Positions 36,497 to 49,640 are shown, counted from the stretch's first letter. The stretch is 64,000 nt of DNA from Erythrophleum ivorense (GCA_026724425.1 JAIUCV010000005.1:35933784-35997783); one strand, 5' to 3'. The notes: a model not told the origin generated them from the sequence alone. A program made the numbers and translations.

Positions 36497-36894
36497 GTTT
36501 TTGACTAATGTTGATCAGTTTTTAGAAGTACTAGTTTAGAGGATTGTCTGGCCCGAATTAGAGTCCAATTCTTGGTCCAACCAATTGAACTAGCAGGTTT
36601 GATTCGGTTATAATAACTTTATTAAAACCCAACTCCCATTGGAACTTACTCCAAATAACCATCCTACATGGAGAGCATAAGTCTCTCCAAACCTAGTTTT
36701 TGAGTAACGTTGACTAGTTTTTGAAAGTACCAGTTTAGAGGGTTGTTCAGATTAGACCAAGGTTTGGTTCCTGATCCAACCAATTGAACCGCCCATTTTG
36801 GTTCAATTATAATAACTTTGTTGAAACCTAACTCTCGTTGAAACTTACTCTAAATAACCATCCTACATAGAGATCACAAGTCTCTCCCATTCTC
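36497..36894. repeat. Two-copy tandem duplication, 199-bp period
   Basis: Copy 1 begins GTTTTTGACTAATGTTGA at 36497 and copy 2 GTTTTTGAGTAACGTTGA at 36696. Both run through CCAACCAATTGAAC, GGTT.AATTATAATAACTTT-like sequence, ACTTACTC.AAATAACCATCC and AAGTCTCTCC. The copies differ at many positions, so the duplication is old. Confidence 0.85.
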
Positions 36895-38415
36895 TTGGGA
36901 TGCAATTGTATAAGTTATGTCATTGGTACAAAGAAACTTCCTTCTACAAAAATACAAAAAAAATGAAATGGAGGTGCCTAATCTAGCCTATAAAAACTAG
37001 TTTGCAAATGTGGATTGTCTCCCCTTTCTTGTTTCTCCATTGAGCAAAATTGAGTTGTTCATTTCATCCTCTGGTGTAGAAAGAAGAGCATCTCCCATTA
37101 CACCAAAAAGCACTGTTGATCATAGAAAAATAAAACTCATTCCTAAAGCCAAAACATAGATGCCACAACCTCATTGTTCGGCCATCCTTTTCCCTTCACA
37201 AGTTGCAACTATTGATCAAAGAAAACCAAAATGCAAACCCAAAGCCAAAAGGAGGATCCACAACTTCAGATGTAGTAACCTTAGCATTCGGCCATGGGAG
37301 TTGTTCTTTTTTCTTCACGAGCTTAGAGAGGTAATACACCAAGATTAAGGGTGATTTAGCCATAGGAGTCATGATTGATGGTGATTCAAAGGGTGTTAAG
37401 TTTCAACACTCTCATCTCTATCAAATGCAATTCATAAAATTTCTATCAAGTATTAATTCACTATCATTTCCTAGAGACCTAATATAAAGCATCATAGAAG
37501 TATCACCATCCAACATTCTTGTTGCTTCAATCACATGCAAGTAAGAAATACAGCTTTCAATGCTAAGAATGAACGAAAAGATTGGTATAAACAATATACC
37601 AATTTATCATGTTTTAGAGTCACTTGGAAAAACTTAAAAAGAAAGAAAGAAAGAAAGAAAGACAAGATTTCATAGTCAAAAGATGCATTAAAAGATATTT
37701 GTTGTACTTGGCATAGCTTGAATATTGAAGCTGTAAATTCTTACTTGCAATAGTAAAATTACTAAAGGAGGTGTAAGGCTTTGGATTTGACAACTCCTAG
37801 AATTCACACTATAATAATTATGGAGGACTAGAAAGGAGAGCTAGAAATTAATTTCCAATGTCAACATGGCCTGATGCAAGGTTGGTTATACGAGGAAATC
37901 TAGAGTAATATGGATCTTGCATCCTTCTAATAAACTTTGATCTTAAACCATGCTACTCGTGGATAGATATAATAACTTGAATTTACCTCTATATATTATT
38001 AAGGAAAAAGGGGAAGTCATAAGAGGATGTGAATACAAACATAACAAAATCCCCTCTTTGAAATTGTTTTGAGAATAGAAACAACATGTTCTAAATCATG
38101 AAGTGATAAATCAAATATGTGGAAATTATAGACGTATATAATAGATGGTGAAGAGAATGTTAGCTCTAAAGGTCAGTATTATACAAATACTTGGTTGCTT
38201 GCCATCATGATAAAGAGAAGGATTAGTGAAAAATTATAGAATTTGAAGTATTTGAAGAAAAAATATTATAGATAGCTCAAACAAATGACTGTGAATAAAA
38301 TGCAAACATATAGCACTATTTACCTGACACCTAGGCTCTTGCAATTTAGGGGAAACCATCGTAGATATTGATGGCCAAAATGATGTGCCACGAGCTATCC
38401 ATCTCTTAAAACCCT
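36895..38415. other. Unassigned DNA left of the large solo LTR
   Basis: No gene recognised. Between 37100 and 37300 two similar segments of about 100 bp (each with 'TTGATCA.AGAAAA', 'AAAGCCAAAA' and ending in TTCGGCCAT) suggest a second small tandem duplication. An AGAAA/GAAA microsatellite lies at 37638-37662. This region and 43345 onward were contiguous before the LTR inserted. Confidence 0.35.
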
Positions 38416-38420
38416 CACAT

Positions 38421-41400
38421 TGTGAACACCGTGTTTTGTCCGGGCATACTCCAAAAATAATAATAAAATTAAACTAATAAAAAATATATAAAAATATAAA
38501 AAAAAATCAAAATCAAATAGGTTTTTTAAGTTTAATAAGTTTAAAAAAAATTAAAAGAGAAAGAATTTAAAAATAAAATTAATCTAAAACAAAAAAAAAT
38601 ACAAAATCCCATTAATCTAAAATTAAAACAAAAGAAAAATAAAAAAAAGGAGTAACAAAAATTCAAACTAAATGGAATTAAAAAAAAAATCAAAAAGAGA
38701 CTAAAAATAAAAAAAAAGGAAAAAATGAATTAAAAAAAAGAGGGGCTAAAACCAAATTAAAAAAAAAACTAAAACAAAAAAATAATAATTAAAAGAATAA
38801 TAATTACAACAAAATAAAGAAAAATAAAAAAAAGGACTAAAACAAAAAAAATCAAAATAATATATATATATATATATATATAAAAGAAGAAAACCCAAAA
38901 TAAAACCAAAAAAAAAAGTAAAAAAAGATCAAAACTTAATTCAGTAGAGTCCAAGTCAAAATAAAAAAATTTTCAAAAAAAAGAGTCTAAAGAAAAATAA
39001 ATTAAGGGTTTAAAATCAGCTCAAAAAAAAAGAAGAGAAAAATCAGGTCCAATCCAGATTTAACCAAACCCAATCGCTCAAGCCCAATAACCCAAACCCA
39101 TATTCAAACCCTACCCATTTCCCTTCCCCCGGTGCCCCGTCCTATTCGGCCTTCTCCTTTGGCAGACAAAAAATGCAAAGGGGCGCTGGGTGACAAAAAA
39201 ACGTGGCAGAGGGAGGGGACCACTCTTCTGACTCACCCACGCACAGACACAGGAAAGCAGGGGGACAGACGCACTGGAGCATACGGAGGGGCAGAAAAAA
39301 AGAAAACGCGTGAAGACGCCCAGAGGGACGGACGAAAATTCGGAGACGCACAGAGATGAAGGGGCGATTCTGAAGAAGGAGAAAAAGACACAGAGTGAGG
39401 GGGCCAGAGAGAGAAGGGGGTCTGATAGAAAAGGAAAAGGGAGACTCGAATAAGAGGAAGGGGGGAGAGAACGCGAGAGGGAGGAAAGGGATCGTGAAAA
39501 AATCAAGAGGGGGGTCATTCGAGAGGGGGTCCGGAGCGTCTGAAGAAAAGAGGCCGAGGGAAGAGCGTCTGGAGGGAAGAGTCGAGGGGGGACGAGATTT
39601 CTCACTGGCGCAAGCCTACGGACAGACATAGAAAAAGGGAAGGAAAAAACACACAGAAGAGCATGAGGCGAAGGAGACGGGATTCGAGAGATAGGGACGG
39701 AGAAACAGAGAGAGAGGAGGACTGGGTTGGGATTCGAACAGAGGTCGAGAGAGAGAGAGAGCAGGAAGAATCGAGAGGGACCGAGGGTGAAAGATCGAAA
39801 GATAGGAACTGAAAAATCAAAGGGGGGAGGATTTCCGAATTGAAAGAGGGATCAACGATCGGGGAGTCGAAATTCGGAGGGGGTCGAAGGCCGGACGAAA
39901 AGCGAAAAATCGGGAGATTGGGAATCGATTCTGAGACCAAAGGAGAACCGAAAAATCGAGGCAAGAGCTGACGATGAAGAGCGGCAATCCGGCTGCAGCA
40001 GGAGGACAGTGAAGCTCGCTTTGTTGGTTGTGATTCCCGTAGGTAAGGTTCCTTTTCTGTTGCTAGTTCACAATTGTTGAAAATTGGGGTCGCTGTACTG
40101 GTTTGCTTATTGTGCTGGAGGCTGTATCTAGTATGAATTTCTATATTCTGTATCTGCTTTAGAGAATGCCCAGTATACATTCGAGGAAAGGCCTGAAAGA
40201 AAAATCTGAAAATAAATTAGACATTTCGTTCCTGTGATTGCTGCGTTAAATGTTTAGAGGAATATGCCTGTGATTTCAAAGTTCACTGTATTATTTTTCT
40301 GCAAATAAATGGGATATCGAAATTGTGCATACTCATTTTTGGTCAGATCCTTTGCTATTATTTTTGCTTGTCATTATTCTGCTCCAGTTCATAATCTTTC
40401 TCCTCGGTTTGAGCATGAAATAGGAAAAGTGTCGTTCTTGCCCCTGCTGATGTTATTAGTATGATTTAACTCGGATTGTAAAATCTACATTTTGCAATTA
40501 GATCCTGTTCAAAACATGCCTGCTATGCCCATTGCTGCTTCAAGAAATTTCTATTTCTGATAATCTGTTCCACCTTAAACGAATCCCTACAAGATTGGGT
40601 TAGTGATTTTGAAATGCCAGGAAGTTTCCCTCGTTGAGATTTCCTGAAAAGATTTGTTTATTTTGGCCTACATAGTGTTCTGTATCTCAAATGAGTGTTT
40701 GTTTCTTCCTCTTGCTTTTTAGTATGAGATTTTGTGTCCCAATTGCCTTACTGTAAGGACTACTGTTGTCTGGTACATTCTGGTTCAATTGTGGATCCGT
40801 ATATTGAGTGGAATCTATGCTTGCTTGAAATGCAACGCTGTCTCTGAGGTGAAATTGGTTCAAGTCTGGGCCTATAATTTCTGTTGTTGTGTGATGTTAC
40901 TAAAAGGAAACTTAGATTAATTTGCTTTGTCAAATAAAGATAAGTTTGATTTGTGCATTCTTTTGTCTTGCATGTGTTATGCCTCTGCATTTAATCAGAT
41001 CAGAGTGATATTATGCTTCTTAGTTGTGTCTTGGTCTGACTAAGCTTGAGGTGAAGCTTGTTTTGTGCTTGGGAGTTTGCTAATTTAAGGGTGCGTGGAA
41101 ATAAAGATTTGAGTTTTTATATTTATTGGATTGTCAAGGAATTAATCTGATTGTGTTTGTTTGACTAGAAGCTGGCACAATTTCCTTTCTTGGCTCATTG
41201 AAATTATGGGGAGTACCCTATGAGGATGCAACTCACCTGGAGATGCTTGGATAGGAGGACAAAACAGCATGGCAGCACACTCAAATATCAAAGACGTGGG
41301 GGAAGCATGAAGAGGCTAAAGGGCGGAGGCATCACCATGAAGACAAATTGGGTTGTATTTTATTTTACATGTCTTATTACTATTTTCCATACTTGAAATA

Positions 41401-43339
41401 TATTGGAACATGATGAATCTGGTTGAGCACTTAGCACACACATTTGCAAATTATTATTCTGGTTTGTAAATATTTTCATTTTTTTTTCTTTTCCGTCAAT
41501 TCTCACGTTAGAATAGTCGTGTGGGATTTCATATCCCCTCAGGCATATAGGGATTATCTGATGTCATGTGTGACAATAAGTCTCCTTGGTATTCTTTGAT
41601 TTTATTTATTTATTTTTTATTTGCAAGTTTGGGGTTCCAACGGCCCTATCTAATTAATTTTGCTTTAAAAAAAAAAACAAAACGAAAAGGAAACAAAGAA
41701 GTCTTATTCAACAATTGGTTATTAATTTACAAAAAAGGGGGTCTAAGGTTTCCCTCAGAAATAAAGAACTAGAGTTTCAAAAATTATCCCTTTGGAGAAA
41801 AAAGAATATGATAAAAAATAAACAATACATGAAAGAAAAAGCAACTAACCAAAAAATAGAAATTAGGAGAAAAGAAATAAGCAAAGTTTTCATACTTATA
41901 CAAATTTAGAAAATTGGAAGTGTAAGAAAAGTGAGGAAGGTAAAAATATAAAAAAATTAAAAATAAAAATAATGAAAATCAAAAATTCAAAGTAAAAGAA
42001 GAAAAAATAATAAAAGAATAAAAAAAATGAAAAAGGAAAACACAAAAACTAAAATACCCAAAAACTAAAAAATAAAACTAAACAAAACAAAGATTAAACA
42101 AAACAATAATAAAAGAGAAACTAAAAGAAGATAAAACAATAACAAAAAATAGCAAAAAACAACATAAAAGAACAACCTAAAAAAGGAAAAAAGTGAATCA
42201 AAAATCAAGAAAACAAAAAGAAAACAAGAATCAAGAATTAAAAGACAATTCAAAACAAAGACAAAATAGAATTAGGAACAACCAAAAAGAGGAAAAATGA
42301 ATCAAAAATTAAGAAAACAAAAAATAAGAACAAAGAACAATAAAGGGAATAATAAAAACAAAAACAAAAATCGGATGAAATAATAATTAAAAAAAAAGAC
42401 AAAAAGGAAATAAAAATTAAAAATACAAGAAAAGCAAAATTGAATTTACCTTTGGCAAATTAAAACACCTTAGCCAATTTCCAAACTTGTTTTATTTGTT
42501 AAAGGAAAAAGCAATTTTGTTTTCTTTGTGTTTTCACAAAAAAAAATATAATAAAATAATAATTAAAAAAAAGGAAAAAAAAAACAAAATAAAATTAATC
42601 AAAAATCAAACAAAAAAAAAACAACAAACTAAAATCAATCAAGAATTGAAAATCAAACAAAAATCAAAACAAAACCAACCAAAAATTAAAAATCAAATAT
42701 AAGCTAAATAAAAACAATAAAAAACTAAAAAAAAATTAAAAACAAAACAAAACATCAACCCAAATACAACATCAATCGAACTATGTGGACTTTGATCCCT
42801 CCTGAAGGGTACGTAGGCCCTAGGCTTTCATCCTAGGTCAAGTCCGCCCTTGTAAATAAAATATTTTTCCTTAAGTTCCCTTTCCTTCTTTTTTCCTTCA
42901 ATTATTAAATTTCTTTGCATTTTACTTTAACATTGATTTCCTCTTCCATTTTCAATTTTATTTCCTTTTATTTCTTTATTCCTGTTTTGCATGTGATTTG
43001 TAGGGAGAGTTGAAATAGAATTTAGGCCATTTTTATTTTGCACAACTGACTTAGGGTAACCGTTCTTAGTAACGGGTGTAGTGGGGTGCCTAACACCTTC
43101 CCCACTCACAATCGACTCCCGGACCAATTTTCTGATTCGTAGACCACCTTTCAAATAAAAAGGCTTTTCCAAAGTTTTGCCTTTTAAAAAATTAAAATTT
43201 TGGTGGCGACTCCTGAACCCTATTTATTATACTTATTTCAATTTAAATTTTGGTTTTCGATTTCATTTGAAAATTGAATTTTTTGATTTTATTTTGAGAA
43301 AAAAAAAGGCGCCACGCGGTCGCATTTTCGGGTGTGACA
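38421..43339 (+). repeat. Large solo LTR, probable Tat/Ogre gypsy lineage, with perfect target duplication
   Basis: Starts TGTGAACACC, ends GGTGTGACA, and is flanked by CACAT on both sides (38416-38420 and 43340-43344). It is 4,919 bp long with no internal direct repeat of its ends and no gag or pol, so a single giant LTR is the simplest reading. The 3' part has 'GGGTGCCTAACACCTTCCCC', 'GGTGGCGACTCC' and 'GGCGCCACGCGGTCGC' phrases that I know from LTRs of large plant gypsy elements. The lineage call is from memory of such phrases, not from a search. Inside: A-rich DNA (38440-39050), a GC-rich purine block (39110-40030), a consensus splice donor (40043), T-rich intron-like DNA, and A-rich DNA again (41660-42780). 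Confidence 0.8.
39110..40042 (+). promoter_or_regulatory. GC- and purine-rich leader block in the giant LTR, ending in a splice donor
   Basis: This is the most GC-rich part of the window. The + strand is strongly purine-biased (runs such as GAGAGGGAGGAAAGGG), so the minus strand lacks stops and shows long serine/proline-rich open frames (39111-39629, 39602-40180). I regard these as by-products of composition. The block ends GTGATTCCCGTAG|GTAAGG with the donor at 40043. By analogy with the other LTRs here, it may be the transcribed leader exon. Confidence 0.45.
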
Positions 43340-43344
43340 CACAT

Positions 43345-44570
43345 TCCACCAATGAAAGGATCAAATAATCACAAGATGTTTAGTGATCAAAGTTCATAAG
43401 AACTCCACACCATTGCTTGCTACTGGACATAGATAAACATAGATGTAAAAAAGACAGACAATGGAAAAATGCTGAGGTTGGTGCATATTTGTTTTGGGCC
43501 TTTAAAACACATCGGTTCATAGAGCGAAATGGTACATTTGATTTAATAGGAGACATGGTTCTTTTTGCATTGTGAAATGAAATGAACGGCTTGATTTCAC
43601 TCAATGGAGATGCACAAGAAAGACAAGGCATTAGAGACAATTTGTATTCCTAGCTTGCCGAGATCAATTGATCCTTTATGCAATAATTACATCTTTGAGC
43701 TTTCACATTATGGGAATTGTTGCCAACTTGAACATGTCTACCAAAGCTTGAAAAGAGCTACAAACATCATTTGCAAATAAATTCCTTGCATAAATTTGTG
43801 CTCTGAAAGAAAAATTTGCTTAGTCTAAACGTGAAAAATAAATTGGTGAGTGATTATCTAATTTTTATGAAACAAATTGATGATGACCTAGCACTTGCCG
43901 TTTCTTTTGATTAGAGTGCTAATATGGAACTAGAGGTGATAAAGAGGGTTAGACAAACCTTAATTCATTCAATCCATCTTTAAGTCTAAAGTCCCCCCCC
44001 CCAAGTTTTTGAGTCTCTGAGTCTTTTCTATTTTGTAGGTTTTAGATATCAAAATTTTAATTTTAGTTCCTAATAAATGAGGTAATTTGGGATACTAAGC
44101 ATACCATAGTCACTAACAATTCTTTGTATTCTAACAAGGTTATTTAGGAAAATCCTTAGAATTGTATAACATCTAATCCTTGTGGGATTGATATTCTTAC
44201 TTAAGAGTTCATTTTATTACTCATGATTAGTGTAATTGTTAACTCTTTTCACTATCTTAAGAATAGTATAGGATATCCACTATGAATTTAGCTTCCAAAG
44301 ATCTCTTAGATATGTTTAATTTAATTTCTGTGAGTTATGGTTCAAATGTAATCCATTACATGTGATTAAAACCATCTAAACTAGAACTTAAAATAAGATC
44401 TTCAAACCTAAACCATTAACCTTGCCATAAAACATGCCCTCCAAAAGCCCTTAGACCCAACATGTGCCTCTTAAGCCATGAAGTATGTCCCATAGCTTAA
44501 AGCCATATCTCAAAGAGTTCAAAGCCCTTATTAAAAAAATGGCATTTAGAGGTTAGTTCCCCTAGAACTA
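43345..44570. other. Unassigned DNA right of the large solo LTR
   Basis: No gene recognised. One minus-strand frame (43640-43380) stays open for 86 codons without a known motif. A C-run lies at 43993-44002. Likely decayed retroelement DNA continuing from 36895-38415. Confidence 0.3.
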
Positions 44571-44579
44571 GATCATAAC

Positions 44580-45095
44580 CTCTTTGATGCCAATTGGTTA
44601 TTCAAGATTAAAATGGGAAAAATTGCAGTAGGACTATTGGCAAAAGGTATCGACAATGTCCTAGTTTGGATTTCATAAGCACATTTATTCTAGTGATCAA
44701 GCCAATTACCATTAGGATTGCTCTCACATTAGCAGTATCAAAAGGGAGATCCATTACTCAGTACTATGTCTATCAACTTGTCAAGGCCCTATATGATATT
44801 AAACAAGCACTAAGGGTATGGTACATGAAGTTAAAATAATTTCTCCTTTCCCTATGGTTTTCTCTAGTTTTAATCAAGTACATCTCTATTTACATATAAT
44901 ACTTATGGAATTTGTTGTTTTTTCTCAGTATATTTGGATGATTTACTTGTTATAGGTAGTGATTCCATGTTTATGATTGAATCTAATGAGCATTGGCAAG
45001 CTTTTAAATGACTATTAAAGCCATGGACAACTATTTAGGTTCAATCCCTTCTAATTGAAATGGGGTAGAGGAATGTAAAGCCATATACTTGTTAC
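44580..45095 (+). pseudogene. Plus-strand copia reverse transcriptase remnant
   Basis: Broken plus-strand frames show copia reverse-transcriptase segments in order: a LLAKGI-like block (about 44635), PITIRIALTLAVSKG (about 44700-44750), YQLVKALYDIKQALRVWY (about 44770-44825, the 'KALYGLKQAPRAW' motif), and YLDDLLVIGSDS (about 44935-44975, the catalytic 'YVDDLLI.G' motif with V to L). Stops and deletions separate them. The match ends where the Sirevirus-like LTR begins at 45096, so that element inserted into this remnant. Confidence 0.8.
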
Positions 45096-46355
45096 TAATA
45101 ATCACATTTAAAAGGGGAGATGAATAGGTGTGATGTGCAAAAAATTAAATTTGTTACTCTTACAAAAGTGAAGGATCAAGTGGCCTCTAATAATTAAATA
45201 TACAAAAAGTGGAGGACATAAATAATATTCAATAGAAGGTCAATGAACTCAAGAGAAGGCAAATAGATAAGTGTATATATATATATATAATAACAATCTT
45301 CACAAGAGTAAATGATGTCAATAGTAAAAGAGAGCAATAGACTAAAATGCAAGGAACCAGCAAAGTCAACACATGGGCAAGCTAAATAACTTAAATAAAG
45401 TTTTTCCAAAAGTGGAGGAGGCAAGCTTACCAAACTATAAATAAAAGTAACAGAAGAAAAGATCACACAGAGATTTATCTTAGTTTAACTCTTTTGGCTT
45501 ATGTCCAATCCCTTTAAAACGTTAAGGGATTTTCTCACTATAATTAAAAAATTTATAGAGATGATGGTTTGTACTTCATGCTTACCACCAGCACATGTTT
45601 CCAAACTCATCTTAAACTTTTTAGTAGGGCTTTATATAGCTAACCCTCAATTATATCACTAAGGATTTCACACAAAATTGTTAAAGTATTTTTATCTCTC
45701 GTTTTAAGATTCTTTCAATGCTAAAAAATTTTACTTCTACTAAGCAAATATACTAGATACTAACGAATATTTTTACAAGGATTTTCATAGCACTTTTTTT
45801 TTTCTATTTTTCTTTACAAACACTCTTCTTATCATTATGCTTAAATTTATTCATATATATAGGCTTTCAGCATCTCATAGCCATAGGAGATAGATCTAAT
45901 TGTTTAACGTTCTTTTTAGTTGGAGTAGTCTTATTTTGCTTCTAATGTTCAAATACTTTTAGTATTGCAGCCATTGTCAACAATGGATCTCTTCCCATGC
46001 TACTCATCTAGTCAACTCATGATAAATGCTCTTAAGAAGCTCAATACATGGGTTAGAGAATCATTTCATCTTTATGTAAAAATCAGAGATAACTATAGTA
46101 GAAAACATTTTTGTTTTAATCTTAATTTACGCAAAAGTCATAACTCTTGTCATTTGTGCATTAATTAATTTGTCATGTAGTTAATTAGCACAACTAGACC
46201 AACATCTTAGATACATTGTAGGCTGAAACAATAAATATATATAGGGCCAATATAAAATCCACAACATAGACCAGAGAATTCAAATGGACTTTTATATAAA
46301 TATTATTTGAATTTTGTTATCATCAAAGTTTTGAGCCTATAACCTTAGGCCAACA
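45096..46355 (-). repeat. 3' LTR of Sirevirus-like copia element
   Basis: 1,260 bp, matching 60595-61843 over its whole length with frequent substitutions (roughly four in five bases agree by eye). On the minus strand it starts TGTTGGCCTAAGG. It is preceded on that strand by the purine run AAGAGATGGAGAT (46356-46368), the expected polypurine tract. Its inner + strand end reads TAATAATCAC where the other copy reads TGATAATTAC, so the terminal CA has mutated. The base group before it (GTTAC, 45091-45095) nearly matches ATTAC after the other LTR. Confidence 0.88.
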
Positions 46356-46368
46356 ATCTCCATCTCTT

Positions 46369-49300
46369 GATGATAATAAAATCACTATGCAAAAGTTTAA
46401 AGATCTATGTAAAAGATTCATTTTATATTTCCCCTAAATCTATGCACAAGAACAAAAGTGAGATTCAATGGAGTTACATAATAGCCATAGAAAAAACAGA
46501 GAACAACCAACCATTAAGCATATAATTTAGATAGGTAATTCAATCATTGTGCATATTTATCTATCTCTTTTTGTCAAAAGTAAAAGGAAGGAAGACAAAA
46601 ATAGTAAAGTAAGTATCAACAACAAAGATGAGGGAATAAGCACAGTAATATGAATCATCATGAGAGTCACAGATTAGCATGCATAACAACAGAAGAATTT
46701 GTAAAAAGTTCAAGGCCATCACGGGGAATTGTCCTTAAAATTAGAGGGTGTTCCTAAATTGTTGATTAATGTGGCAAAAAGCTTAAGACATTTGATTAAT
46801 AAGTTATATAATCGCATAGTCAATTTCTTAGAGGTGCTGTAAGAATTCATTTCGGTTAGTTTGAAAGGCTTGTTAGGTATCATGTAGCATGATAGTAAGA
46901 AAATCTAGTTGTTGTTGAATCACCCTTTGACATCATATGCCAGATAGTGTCAACATTTTTTGCCAAAGAGTCAAAATCATTTTGAAGGGACTACACATTA
47001 TCATTTAGAGAATGAAGAAGCTAAAGTATTTCATCATTGGATGGCTAAGCAATGACAAGAGGAGGTGGAGAAGGAGGAGGAGAATGATGGTGATTAGCAA
47101 GAAGAGGAGGAGGAGAAGTAGGTGGAGGTGTAGAGTGAGGAATAGCTATAGGAGGTGGAAGAAGAGACACTGGTGGAAGCATAGGAGGTGTAGGATGAGA
47201 GGTTGGTGGAGAAACAAGAGATAAAGGATGAGAAGTAGATAGAGGAATAGGAGATTGATGAAGTGAAAGAAGAGATGGAGAAGAGGTTGGAGGAGGGAGA
47301 GGAAGCAGAGAAGACAAAGGATGAGTTACCAGTGGATGAGGTGATATGAGTGGAGGAGTTTTTGTTGGTGTAGGCAAAGTAAGAGAATGGTTAAGGACAA
47401 GTGAAGATAGAGGTGGAGGAGTGAAGGGTGGTGTTCTTGGAGGATTTGGAGGAAAAAATGATGATTCAAGTAGAAAGGTGAGTGTGAGAGATGGAGGAGT
47501 TAGTAAAGGAGAAAAAGAGGGCATAAGAAAATCAAGAATTTCTGTCTTTAGTGATAAAATAGGCAATGTCAATGGAGGAGGAAGGTCTTCATCAGAAGTG
47601 GAGGCGGGTGTGGAATCAAGAGTTTTTCTTCTTTTATAAGAGGGAGGTGAAGGTAGAGGTCATGTTTGTTCAATTGAAAAAGGTGGAGGATCTAGTTAGT
47701 TGGTTGAGTTAGGTGAAGGATAAGTTTGACTAGGTGAAAGAGGTGGATGATGCACTAGAGAAGAGTGACATGAAGGTTTAAAGGGTGCAGAATCAAAAGC
47801 TTCTTTAAAAAAGAAGGATCAACATCCCTTATAATTGATGACTTCTTCACTCTGGTCGACATAGCTTTCTTTTCGCTTTTGGAGAGGAATGTTTGAGGAC
47901 CTTCTTTGTAAGCTTAATGGTAAAAGGTGGAGGAGCTAGTTGAATATTGAAGGCCTTGTTGTACTTAAGTTGAAAAGCTTTAGGGTCATTTTTCAACTCC
48001 TCAACATCACAATTCCTGATCTATTCTATTCCCATAAGAGTATACTTCATATAGCGCATAGTGTCAACATCATAAGTTACAAAAATCACCCAAGAAGAGT
48101 AACCTTCAAAATTTACTCCCTGCCTTTTGAAAATTCGAGTGAGGAGCATCTCGTAAGGAAGTGTCACTTGAAAGGAGCTTTTGGTTGCTTCCTCCATGTA
48201 TTTCAACATCTAGAAATAAACATTAATGCTCTGCTGTGCTGTCAAGTTATATACCTAGAATATGTCTCTATGAGACACCACATCCAAAGTTTAGATTTGA
48301 GGAAACTTTGTTAAGTTGAGAATGTGTGCAGTTACACGGTATGAAAATGCAAGAGCCTGAGTATTGATTTTTCTTTCTAAAATTAAATCTTTATGCTCAA
48401 TAACAACCTTAAAAGTATCAACATATGTTGCATGCATCTGAATAGACCAATAATACCTAACAAAATAATATTAGGGGGTTTTATTAAAAGATACCTTAAA
48501 TATCTTTTGCAATATGCTTATCCCTACTATAATTAGTTTTCTACTTACCAAAGAACTTACAGCTTTACCTTCTTTGACCTCAACTAGGTTACAATAAAAT
48601 TCTCAAACTAAGTCATCATATACTAGTTCATTTATGGTTACTAATGATTTCTAATCCATGGTCTTAAAATCTAGTTCTAGTAGACAATTCAATTGAGTTA
48701 ACTTAGCAAAGTTCATACACTTACCAGTGGCGATTGTTTTATGTTGGAAATTTGCTAAGTATCTATCTAGATGTTCTTGGGATTTGAACTTTGGCAGTAG
48801 GTGGGAGTAATCTTTAGTATCGGTTTCTACTTCTGCTACCTTCTTCTTCCCTTTTCCTTCTGATACAAATTAGTTTCTTGGTTAGAGTTTTCTAAATAGA
48901 GATCCCTTTTGATCTTTTTAGAAGCTTTTGGATTGTTTTGGATTTTTCCTAATTTGGCTCTTCATTATAGACCCTTTTTTCTCTTCGATTGTTGAATAAG
49001 GGTTGTCAACTTCTTCTTTTCTTCCTTTCATTCTCATTCTAGTTTCTTCAACTGAAGTTTTTGCACTACGTGTTATCTCTTTAGGTCTTTTTCTTTAACG
49101 TCTATAATGCTTTCTACTAGAATGAATTTTTTTTGCCATTAAGATCTTTGGAGATGAAATGAAAAGCGGTTTATATGATGTTCCATTAGTTGTACCAAGG
49201 TTAGTGCAAAATAACTCTTTGTGGGAAAGAGAGAAAGAGAGAGAGAGAATGTAGGTTATAGAAAAGATGCTTCATTTCTGCCATTGAGTGGGTTTTGAAA

Positions 49301-49640
49301 AAGAGTCTTTTTGTAACCATCATTTGATGCCCGTAATCATTAATGACCCATTGGACATGCCTCCTTTTGAGAACACGTTAATGTTATGATAGATGTCTCA
49401 ACACATGTGGCGAATAATGCTGAAAGAATTCAATTTCTCTAAGATTGAATGCTTTACAAGTGTCGTCGTAAAGAGAACAAGCAATAAAAGAAAAGAATAA
49501 ATCTGATAAATGATAAAATATGCAATCACATAGAATAATTAATAAATCGATAATAACACATGTTGAAATATATTACTAAGATGAGGTGGAGGAGAATAGA
49601 TTAACATAGTAAAGAGAGGAAGAGGTAGTGCACTCCACTT
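46369..49640 (-). pseudogene. Degenerate extra open region between RNase H and 3' LTR (envelope-like position)
   Basis: On the minus strand below RNase H, a region of broken frames runs about 49130 to 47040. Near 48800-48760 it reads LPKFKSQEHLDRYLANF, and a block at 48209-48021 stays open for 62 codons. It ends in a very proline- and serine-rich tail (47572-47045, 175 codons open, repeated TPP/SPP). Sireviruses often carry an additional gene here, sometimes called envelope-like. The middle part also resembles a domain often labelled 'putative plant transposon protein'. No membrane segment or fusion feature was recognised, and stops prevent expression. Function is not claimed. Confidence 0.45.

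Noticed and set aside
37160..37348. Open frame of 62 codons as a small gene
   Set aside because: It lies across a small tandem duplication in repeat-like DNA and has no motif.
41566..42702. Lysine- and asparagine-rich plus-strand open frames and Phe/Leu-rich minus-strand frames in the giant LTR
   Set aside because: They follow from A-rich composition; low-complexity with no domain.
47012..47639. Plus-strand arginine- and glycine-rich open frames
   Set aside because: They are the reverse of the proline-rich minus-strand region; RRRR/GGG runs come from GGA repeats. The minus strand fits the direction of the host element.
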